Source: Chlorops oryzae
Taxonomy: Eukaryota > Arthropoda > Insecta > Diptera > Chloropidae
DNA: 64,000 bases
NCBI GenBank assembly: GCA_020466095.1
Contig: CM035806.1
Span: 111,311,639 to 111,375,638 of the forward strand
Reading direction: 5' to 3'
Position 1 is the stretch's first letter, and each line of letters begins with the position of its first letter. A model generated the notes under the pieces. That model did no database searches, was not told the origin of the DNA, and saw only the letters and a program-made list of their open reading frames with translations. Positions 55,746 to 64,000 of this stretch are shown piece after piece. A program made the position numbers and the translations under genes.

Positions 55746-57005
55746 AAAAACAAAACCTTTTGAAATAAAGAGCTCAAATATATCTTATTTTTGTAAATTA
55801 ATGTAAGACCAAACCTTCCGACAGACGATCAAATGATCATAGTCGTATGTTTTTTTTTTTATTCCGATAATGTAGATATAAGTAAGCGTATGTATGTAAT
55901 TATATCAAATGCTGTTTGCTAAAATGCAGAATAAAAAAAATACTACTACTACTTTCGATTTTGCTGCTAAAATAAGATTTTAATTAAAATGCTAAATTCA
56001 CTACAGCTAAATTCAGTTAAATGCAATAGTCTGTAAGCAGCATAAATGTCCCTCAAGAATTTTTTTGTTTTGATTTAAATCAATTTGCCCCTATTTATTA
56101 TATTTTAGTTTAGTTTAGTTATTATATGTATTAATTGGTAAAACATGAATGCATGGCATTATTAAATTAATTGCCGTCAAATTTTTATTTATTTAAGTTA
56201 ATTTGTTCATATCGCACTAGTACAACTAAACTGGCATAACTCCAAATTTGTCATTTTTCAGGAAACGCAAAAAACGTTTTTCAAGCTTTTGGAACACTTT
56301 CAAAAGACAAGTGTGGTAATTTATCAAGAAGAGACTTCCAAAATACACTTCAAGAAAGTTTTATAACATATGGTTTTATAATTTTAATAGAAATCCTGGT
56401 TTTTTTGATTTGTGACTCTCTTCAAAATATTTTCATATATTTTCTCATGACTCATTTCGATTTGTGTCTCTTTAGCCGATTTTTATGTTTTAAATTATTA
56501 AAATTGAAAACCAAAAACGAATGGATTCCATCCCATTAATTCTTACAAACAAAGTTCCCTCGAAAACAACAAAAATAATTTGTTTTGCTATGAACATATC
56601 GAAGAGTAAGCTCAAAATATTTTAATGTAAATTGTTGTTGTCCACTAAAAATCTCCTCTTCAAAAACAGACAATCCAAATTGTTTTTGTTTTTCAAAAAG
56701 AATAAGCAAGAAAAGAAAAGAAAACCAGTTTAAGTGCTGCTATCCCTCTGAAGGGCGAAGTAAGGTGAAATTTTGCTTGTCGATACTGCTTTTCAAACGG
56801 TAGCCTTAAATAAGATAATTCCATTATTGCAAAATAACCAAATATACTTATATGAAGGTCAGGATATTTTAAATTGTCAATCAAATTTGTACAAAATAAT
56901 TCTTTAATTAGCTGACAAGCAGCGAGATAAGGCCGTTAAATTTTTTAATTTTTCAAAGACTTTGATGCTTATGCGATATTTTTCAAGTTGCTCCGGTATT
57001 AATTA

Positions 57006-58297
57006 ACAGGTTGGCTGATAAGTCCCCGGTCTAACAAAGAAAAAGACATTTTTTGTCAAAATTCGTTTTTATTATTCAACATAGTTCCCTTCAAGAGCGA
57101 TACAACGATTATAACGACCTTCCAATTTTTTGATACCATTTTGGTAGTACTCCTTCGGTTTTGCCTCAAAATAGGCCTCAGTTTCGGCGATCACCTCTTC
57201 ATTCCAGCCAAATTTTTTCCCTGCGAGCATCCTTTTGAGGTCTGAGAACAAGAAAAAGTCGCTGGGGGCGAGATCTGGAGAATACGGTGGGTGGGGAAGC
57301 ATTTCGAAGCCTAATTCATGAATTTTTGCCATCGTTCTCAATGACTTGTGGCACGGTGCGTTGTCTTGGTGGAACAACACTTTTTTCTTCTTCATATGGG
57401 GCCGTTTTGCCGCGATTTCGACCTCCAAACGCTCCAATAACGACATATAATAGTCACTGTTGATGGTTTTTCCCTTCTCAAGATAATCGATAAAAATTAT
57501 TCCATGCCCATCCCAAAAAACAGAGGCCATTACTTTTCCAGCGGACTTTTGAGTCTTTCCACGCTTCGGAGACGGTTCACCGATCGCTGTCCACTCAGCC
57601 GACTGTCGATTGGACTCAGGGAAGTAGTGATAGAGCCATGTTTCATCCATTGTCACATATCGACGCAAAAACTCGGGTGTATTGCGAGTTAACAGCTGCA
57701 AACACCGCTCAGAATCATCAACACGTTGTTGTTTTTGGTCAAATGTGAGGTCACGCGGCACCCATTTTGCGCAGAGCTTTTTCATATCCAAATATTAATG
57801 AATGATATGACCAACACGTTCCTTTGATATCTTTAAGGCCTCTGCTATCTCGATCAACTTCATTTTACGGTCATTCAAAATCATTTTGTGAATTTTTTTG
57901 ATGTTTTCGTCGGTAACCACCTCTTTCGGGCGTCCACTGCGTTCACCGTCCTCCGTGCTCATTTCACCACGCTTGAATTTTGCATACCAATCAATTATTG
58001 TTGATTTTCCTGGGGCAGAGTCCGGAAACTCATTATCAAGCCAAGTTTTTGCTTCCACTGTATTTTTTCCCTTCAGAAAACAGTATTTTATCAAAACACG
58101 AAATTCCTTTTTTTCCATTTTTTTCACAATAACAAAAGTTGCTTCACAAAATACACTCTATCTCACAAACTAATTGACTTACAGACGTCAAATTTTGACA
58201 CGAATCATTTGAAGGTTGCCACTATATAAAAATAATATGCATTTAATACTAGCGAAGCCATCTATGTGTCAGACCGGGGACTTATCAGCCAACCTGT
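57006..58297 (-). mobile_element. Himar1-type mariner, copy 2
   Basis: 1292 bp with the same ACAGGTTGGCTGATAAGTCC ends and TA target (57004-57005, 58298-58299) as 12107-13399. The two copies are nearly identical, so both insertions are recent. Confidence 0.96.
57072..58118 (-). pseudogene. Mariner transposase, copy 2, one nonsense codon
   Basis: Same 1047-nt length as the intact copy. A CAA codon has become TAA (57795-57797, minus strand) after VGHIIH, at about residue 108, splitting the DNA-binding and catalytic halves. TMDETW, LFHQDNAPCH and LAPSDFFLF remain intact. A few other substitutions (for example C to W in KFGWNEE). Confidence 0.95.
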
Positions 58298-59511
58298 TAT
58301 CAAGAAAATTATCGAAACAAAAAAATCATCTATAGTGACACAACTTCAGCAATATCTTTTAAAGCAACTACATCGTTGAAAATTTTGGATCTATCGATTT
58401 TATGTACATAGTTTTTTAATTCCGGACCAAACACATTAAAAAGGGTTTGAATCTACCGCGAAAATTAAAAGAAAAAACAAAATATATTTTATCATTTAAA
58501 AAAAACTATCTCAGAAATTAAACAATAAATTCATCTAAAGGGACATAATTTCAAAAAATACATTTGTATTTTGCTTACTTTGATCAGCTAAACCGACACA
58601 ATTTATATTTCAACTTCAATTTTCAAGAAAAAAATCGTCTAAGCTGACACAATTCGAAATGAGTCAATATTGCTTACACTCCGATCAATGCTTCCGCTCT
58701 GAAAATTGCGACACAACTGCAATTGTGTCAGTTTAGCTAACTGCAGCTTAGGGTCATTTTATCATTAAGAGAGGCATAACTGTTTATTGCTATTTTTTGA
58801 AACAACAAACCTTTACTTTGATAATTCTCACAGGTAACTCTATGATCGACGAACAAGTTCCTTGCATTAACTCAATTTTAAGAAATTTTGAGTTATGCCA
58901 GTTTAGTTGTACTAGTGCGATATGTTTATATATCACGAAATTTGTTATATACTCAAGTTTTTCGGTAGTTTTGTATTTGACATTAAATTTATTTCATCTT
59001 AAAAAGTTTTAATTTGGCTGAGAAAAATCCCAACTATTTATTAATTTTTATATAATATTAAAGCTAAATAAACGCTTGAGAATTCAAATAAACTCCTTCA
59101 AACACATATCTACGCTATCTTATTACCCTATTTTTGTCATCAGCACATCCGCTCTCAGTCAAATCACGTTAAAAATTAGCCTTTTTACCTACACACAATA
59201 CAAACGGCTTGTACAAACATCACCGAAAATCAAAATTTTTTTATGTACGCGGTAATGTACGCGCAAGCACAAAAACAGGTACACACTACACAACATGCTT
59301 GTATAAACATGGATTTGTGCAAATGCTTGTATGGTGTATTTGAGCCTTTATGTTGCGAAATATCGATACTCCTTTTTTTTATCGATATCGATGGAACTCA
59401 AATCTCAAGTTCAATGGCTGAATATACACTATTCTAATTGTTCAAATTTCGCCCCTTGACATGTGCCGCCCGGGGCTTTCGCACCGCCCGTCCCCCCATG
59501 CTACGCTGCTG

Positions 59512-59942
59512 GAGAGTGAAGATAGCGACAGTGAAAGTCACCAGTTATTGACTCCTGAGCGCAGGCAATACAATATGTCGTACACTAAACACTAAATCGG
59601 CACAACTCAAAATTTTGCATTTATCGGGCAAACAGCCTACAATTCTCGACGCCTGTAAAATCAATTTCTTTTCTAAATTTATATTATTCTAAATTAACTG
59701 CAGAATCAATAAATATCAATGTTAATTTTCCAAGTGTTCATTTTCCTGCAGTAAAATGTTGGCGAACATGAAAAAATTGATTGAAAAAATTTTGAATTGT
59801 GCCGGTTTAGTGATTAGTGTGCGATGTATGAAAGGTTGGATCATTTCAACAAATGGGATGAGATTGACTTTTTCAGGCGTTTTAGGTTGCGGAAAGAAAC
59901 GGTTGCAAAAATATTAGAATCAATACGATTGAACTATGTACA
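59512..59942 (+). pseudogene. Harbinger-like transposase N-terminal remnant, interrupted
   Basis: 59513-59572 reads an acidic stretch ESEDSDSESHQLLTPERRQY. After a MITE (59576-59826), 59827-59942 reads YERLDHFNKWDEIDFFRRFR then LRKETVAKILESIRLNYV. The F-R-R-F-R-L-x-K-E-T-V pattern is typical of the start of PIF/Harbinger transposases. The two pieces do not join in one frame exactly, and nothing catalytic remains. Confidence 0.55.
59576..59826. mobile_element. 251-bp TA-flanked MITE
   Basis: Ends with TACACTAAACACTAAATCGG and inverse GGTTTAGTGATTAGTGTG, TA on both sides. Related to 46474-46604 through CGGGCAAACAGCC and CTCGACGCCTGTAAAA. Confidence 0.75.
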
Positions 59943-59943
59943 G

Positions 59944-60460
59944 AAGTTTACATCGGCTTAGCCGCTTGCACACATACCTTTTCCTAAGCTTAAAATATAT
60001 TAAAACATTACCCCAACAAAAATTCCTGTCGTGTTCATTGTTCTAGCTTGGATATCTAGTTATACCTCATGGTCAAAGTTTAACCGTAAGAGGACATTAT
60101 ATCTAGCTGCGAAATACTCAATTCAAAATAATGAAAATCGAAATTTTGCAAATTTCGCGAATGATGGTCGTGGTCAAAATTTTACTGTAAGAGGGCTTTA
60201 AGTCTAGCTGCGATATACTCAATTCAAAATAGTGAAAATCCAATTGTTGCGAACTTCGCGAATGATGGTCATGGTCAAGTTTTAACCGTTATAGGTTTTT
60301 ATATCGAGCTGCAAGACTCAATTCAAAATAGTGAAAATCGAAATTTTGCAAATTTCGCGAATGGTAGTCATGGTCTTTTAACCATTAGATGACATTTTGT
60401 TTAGCTGCGAAATACTCAATTCCAAATAGTGAAAATCAAATTGTTTTTAATTTCGTTGGT
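59944..60460 (+). repeat. Family C fragment with ~100-bp tandem units
   Basis: Begins AGAAGTTTACATCGGCTTAG as in copies 1 and 2. About four units of ~100 bp around GCGAAATACTCAATTCAAAA and GAATGATGGTCATGGTCAA follow. No terminal repeats; an internal fragment. Confidence 0.75.
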
Positions 60461-60840
60461 TAATTTGACAGATAAACTGGAAAAATATTGGAATTCTTGC
60501 TTAACCTACGGTTTTTTAACCAAACCTGAAAATTGTTGAAAAGACACAATTCCTTAACCTTTGATTTATAAACACTGGTTAGACAAAATCTCTGGTAACC
60601 AAACCAGAGATTTAATCAGACTTTAAAATAAAATTTTTGAGTTTAAGTTTGGTGTTCCAAATTAACATTAAAATGTACTTTGAGATATGCCAAGTAATTT
60701 TTCCGAAAACACTGTTGTTGTAAAATGACGCATTAGGGAACTATAACCGTTTAATATTCCAAAAAAAAGCAATTCTCCCTGAAAGTATGCTATTAAATAT
60801 TTTATTTAAATGTATAAATATATTCTTCTATTGATTCTTC

Positions 60841-62461
60841 CCCAGCAAACATTTAGCCTATGCTTTAGCGAACGTTCGCCAAGAATATGTTTACGCGACC
60901 TTTTCTAGAAGAACAAAAGGCGATGTTTTCTCAACTCTACCAACAAAGAATATGTAAAAACAAATATATTGCTTTGACGAACGTTACGCGAGCAATCCGA
61001 AATACATTGCGTATTCATCTTCCAGACGAGCATTGCCGAAGATACTTTTGGAACAGGTTTATACAATGTTTTTCTAATATATACCTTGTGTTATTGTAGC
61101 TTTTGCTTTATTCAATCAAGTAGTCCTTGATTTTGTTATTAGATCAAAAATAAATTTTGATAGTTAGTTCTGTAAGGATTTGGATCGACAGTTTCGTAAC
61201 GTTCGTCAACGAGGTAACATAGGACTCGTTTACGTCCGGGCCGGGCTCAACGTTTGATTTTTTCGCCATCTTGAATTTGTGCTGACGCCGGTCATATAAA
61301 ACGGAAAATTAAATATAAAAAAAACCAAATTAAAGTGTCGAAAGAGTGTCAAGGAGGAATATAAGTACTCAATGGCACTCAATTCGCACTAAAGCTACTA
61401 TCTAAATATTCTTGGCGGCGGCCATTTTGATCCTTTGCCTGTACTCCGTCTGAGGGCGGTGGTGAAGGGGAAATCACGCATCTATTCGTACATATAAGGA
61501 TCAGAGAAGATTTAACATTCAAAAAGTTTAACCTGGCATATGTGGACCTTACTGTGTCCCAGCCATTAATTTAAAGTCAAAAAAAAAAAAAAAAGGATTT
61601 GGATCGACGAGTGTATACATTACTAAAGGATACAAAGGATAAAGGTGTATTTTTTCCTCCAAATAGTTAAAGGCACAATTTTTGTTAACCTTTTTAAATA
61701 TAATTTGAAGTTGATATAATTTTTTAAAATACAGGTGCCTGCTTCCAAAAATTTTCCACTTCGGATGAAAAAAAATTTTCTTCAATTCTGCAGCAACATT
61801 TAAACATTCCACGAGCCGCATTAAAAAGCGAGATCTTAAACAAAAAATAATAGAATAAGTTTTTCATTATTAACTGTATTACTCTAATTTTGTATGCGTA
61901 AAATTATAATAAAATTTAAATAACAAAAAAAAAATATATATATAATTGGCCTAGAAGATGTTTCAGCAATATATAAGGAACACATTTGCTGAAACATCGT
62001 CTATGGGACTATTCGGTGATGTTTTTAATGTATCGCCAATTGCTCTTCCAAAACAGTGTCGGGCTACCAGACAACTGCCTAACAAGCTTCACTATTCCGC
62101 GATAACAAAGCAACGGTTGCGTGCGAGCTAAACATCGCCGTGGCGAGTCGCGGAACACTGTTCCGCGATAGAAAATCTTTGCTGGGGAAGATGTTTGAGC
62201 AATGTATAAAGAACACAATGCTTAAACATCTTCCAAGCAAAGGTTGCGCTATATTATTCTTTGCTGAAACATCGTCTATGGGACTATTCCGCGATGTTTT
62301 TAATGTATCGCCAATTGCTCTTCCAAAACAGTGTCGGGCTACCGGACAACTGCCTAACAAGCTTCACTATTCCGCGATAACAAAGCAACGGTTGCATGCG
62401 AGCTAAACATCGCCGTGGCGAGTCGCGGAACACTGTTCTGCGATAGAAAATGTTTGCTGGG
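60841..62461. mobile_element. CCCAGCAAACATTT-ended element
   Basis: Perfect 14-bp inverted ends CCCAGCAAACATTT and AAATGTTTGCTGGG. A 70-aa frame at 60887-61099 (MFTRPFLEEQKAMFSQLYQQ) has no recognised domain. The right third holds a 275-bp tandem duplication (61986-62461). Target duplication unclear. Related by terminus to 48492-49468. Confidence 0.7.
61986..62461. repeat. 275-bp tandem duplication
   Basis: TTGCTGAAACATCGTCTATG starts at 61986 and 62261. About 200 bp of each unit match almost perfectly, including AACATCGCCGTGGCGAGTCG. The first unit ends TTTGCTGGGG, close to the element terminus. Confidence 0.85.
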
Positions 62462-62913
62462 TCTATTTCTATTGATATAGTTTCGATTTTTTATCAAATA
62501 TGTATGGAAAAACAAAGAAAAATCGAAACTCAATTTGGTTTGGTCTGTAAATCTTAAAATAGATCTGCAATATTTTAATTGTTGTACTTTTCACAAAGCT
62601 CGAAGTGTTAAGAAAGGGTCAAATTAGAAAAACGTGCGAAGTTTTCCCTTTTGATATTTCTTTGAAATTTTTAATTTAAAAAAGCAATGAAAATTTGTAC
62701 TGGAGTTGCTTATGTTTTGCACAGGGGGCTTTTGTGTATTTTAATTCAAAATTTTTCCGTTATGCATTCTTATGGTTATCTTTTTGTACGTACTTATAGC
62801 TGATACTTTAAGGAATAAATTAGCATCATTATTTTTGTGGTTGTTGTTGTTTTACAAAATTTATTGCGTAATACGTCACAAATTTATATGGTTGCGTATG
62901 TTTTGCACAACAC

Positions 62914-63351
62914 CATATATAACAATATATGCCACTCTCAGAGATATTGCGCGGGACGTTTCGCGCCAGTTAGAAAGAGATGTTACTCGGCAGGCAAAAG
63001 AAGAGCGAGAGAGAAATACTTTTGGTGAGTACCTCAGTACAAAATGCTCTTTTTGGTGGGTACCCAAGACCATGGTGGGTACCCAAGACCGTGGTGAAAA
63101 GAGCCAAAATGGAAACGGCTCCTGAGTGACATATATAGTTATCATATATAACAATATATGCCACTCTCAGAGATATTGCGCGGGACGTTTCGGGCCAGTT
63201 AGAAAGAGATGTTACTCGGCAGGCAAAAGAAGAGCGAGAGAGAAATACTTTTGGTGAGTACTTCAGTACAAAATGCTCTTTTTGGTGGGTACCCAAGACC
63301 GTGGTGAAAAGAGCCAAAATAGAAACGGCTCCTGAGTGACATATATAGTAA
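62914..63351 (+). repeat. Direct repeat of an exon-like unit, period 229 bp
   Basis: Units start at 62914 and 63143 (CATATATAACAATATATGCC). Each contains an open stretch ATLRDIARDVSRQLERDVTR then QAKEERERNTFG, directly followed by a GGTGAGTAC donor-like site and GGTGGGTACCCAAGACC. Unit 1 has an extra 19 bp. A third, inverted copy is at 63768-63930. Repetition argues for an element rather than a host exon. Confidence 0.75.
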
Positions 63352-63767
63352 TATATGGTTCCGACCGTAGCCAGCAGACAATAATTATGCAGTGTTGCCA
63401 GATGGGTCTTGTGAAATTCTGCTATACAGTGTTTTATTTTGAGCTAGATTCAGCTGAATTCAAATATGCCAGTTTTCGTATAGAAAATTTTTTAGGTCGT
63501 GACTAAAAAAAAAAGGTATGACACTGTCTTCTAGTTAACTACTTCAATCATTGCAATTCTTTCATTCGCTTGAAAACAAACAAAAAAATCTTACCCCCGG
63601 TTTCACCAAGCTATTGAAATAAAACTTGAATGAAACGAACTTTCTAATCGCATATAAATAAAAGGTAATTTTTATTTAATTTTATTTAAAAAGCTTGGTA
63701 AAACCATGGGTTACTTTTTTATTTTAATATTTATTTTACGATATATCATAATTTTATTATCAGTCTT

Positions 63768-63930
63768 ACCATGGTCTTGGGTACCCACCAAAAAGAGCAT
63801 TTTGTACTGAGGTACTCACCAAAAGTATTTCTCTCTCGCTCTTCTTATGCCTGCCGAGTAACATCTCTTTCTAACTGGCGCGAAACGTCCCGCGCAATAT
63901 CTCTGAGAGTGGCATATATTGTTATATATG
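63768..63930 (-). repeat. Inverted copy of the 62914 unit
   Basis: Minus-strand copy from CATATATAACAATATATGCC to GGTACCCAAGACCATGGT. Together with 62914-63351 it forms an inverted pair about 420 bp apart. Confidence 0.8.
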
Positions 63931-63970
63931 ATACTGAATCATTTCTGTTGCTTCGCGAATGCAAAAGTAA

Positions 63971-64000
63971 ACAAGTAAGAAAGCTAAAGTCGGTCAAGCC
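63971..64000 (+). repeat. Start of another family A repeat, cut by window end
   Basis: AACAAGTAAGAAAGCTAAAG and CGGTCAAGCC match the starts at 26982 and 28396. Confidence 0.8.

Larger units (their letters stand above)
52598..55952 (+). mobile_element. 5'-truncated non-LTR retrotransposon (LINE)
   Basis: Reverse transcriptase coding remains followed by a short 3' tail ending AATAAAAAAAATACTACTAC. The endonuclease part is missing, as in typical 5' truncation. A MITE (55012-55576) splits the coding end. Clade not certain; the C-terminal zinc-knuckle-like motif and tail fit the Jockey/I-like groups. Confidence 0.85.
52521..56029. mobile_element. Short palindromic element interrupted by the LINE
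   Basis: CTATTGCATTTAACTGAATT and TAGCTGTAG(C)GAATTTAGCAT at 52521-52563 are inverted at 55987-56029. Between them lies the LINE. Without it about 150 bp would remain. Target duplication not resolved. Confidence 0.7.
56212..58920. mobile_element. TA-flanked element hosting mariner copy 2
   Basis: Ends TCGCACTAGTACAACTAAAC and inverse, with TA at 56210-56211 and 58921-58922, followed inward by TGGCATAACTC. Without the mariner about 1.4 kb remain; GACACAA words recur but no transposase is visible. Confidence 0.75.
47905..59511. mobile_element. hAT element with CAGTGGCGTAGC ends, 11.6 kb with passengers
   Basis: Starts CAGTGGCGTAGCGTGTG and ends CATGCTACGCTGCTG, with the 8-bp duplication GAGAGTGA at 47897-47904 and 59512-59519. 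GCCGCCCGGGGC repeats lie near both ends (47930 and 59465). No hAT transposase is visible. The length is due to nested repeats: family B/C with another hAT, the TTAA element, the LINE, and a TA element with mariner copy 2. Confidence 0.85.
47531..60630. mobile_element. PIF/Harbinger-like host element, shattered by nested insertions
   Basis: Outer inverted ends around TTAAAGCCTGGTTAA (47535) and TTAATCAGACTTTAA (60612-60626, inverse TTAAAGTCTGATTAA), both followed inward by GGTTA-rich subterminal repeats. The only coding remnant is near 59512-59942. Inside are the hAT 47905-59511 with all its passengers, a MITE, and a family C fragment. Outer limits approximate; target duplication not resolved. 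Confidence 0.5.

Noticed and set aside
57504..58173. Plus-strand frames over mariner copy 2
   Set aside because: They are antisense shadows of the transposase and match the same shadows in copy 1.

Overview
The window reads as nuclear DNA of a higher fly (Diptera, Brachycera). It is AT-rich, with GT-AG introns and dense insect-type transposons. These include a Himar1-type mariner, Transib-type ends, hAT and PIF/Harbinger debris, a non-LTR retrotransposon, and dispersed GTGGGCGTGGC repeats. I suspect a tephritid-like fly with a transposon-rich genome, but the species cannot be fixed from sequence alone.

The only host gene I can support is the 3' two thirds of the fly Kidins220/ARMS orthologue (ankyrin repeats, KAP-family P-loop NTPase, four membrane segments). 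It is on the + strand, spread over about 37 kb (9232-46166). Its coding exons are 9232-10749, 16802-17465, 20947-21112, 21175-21353, 21433-21668, 21727-21897, 21973-22206 and 41998-42654. An alternative 3' end uses 41998-42106, 45604-45897 and 45973-46166. All junctions keep frame: 1274 in-window residues for one form, 1254 for the other. The first exons lie left of the window.

Almost everything else is mobile DNA, much of it inside introns and nested.
- 1-8345: a giant inverted duplication with tRNA-like modules, and a further palindrome.
- Intron 10750-16801: a TA-flanked element holding a TTAA-flanked element holding an intact mariner (12107-13399), plus a TTCGAA-rich palindrome.
- Intron 17466-20946: a 3.4-kb hAT-like palindrome with two further nested elements. 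Without it the intron would be 77 bp.
- Intron 22207-41997: dispersed repeats, a damaged Transib with a RAG1-like transposase (29842-32884), and a second CACAGTG-ended element (33021-39605). Both of these have ends laid out like 23-spacer recombination signal sequences. A 1.1-kb palindrome and a hAT-like palindrome ending about 40 bp from the next exon follow.
- 47.5-60.6 kb: a Russian doll of a Harbinger-like host, a hAT, dispersed repeats, another hAT, and a CCCAGC-ended element. It also holds a broken LINE and a second mariner with one nonsense codon.
- 60.8-64.0 kb: a CCCAGC-ended element with a 275-bp tandem duplication, a repeated unit with an exon-like reading frame, and the start of another dispersed repeat.

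Element limits come from terminal inverted repeats plus target-site duplications read directly. Superfamily names are family-level inference from TSD length, TIR start and, where present, protein motifs. No database search was possible.
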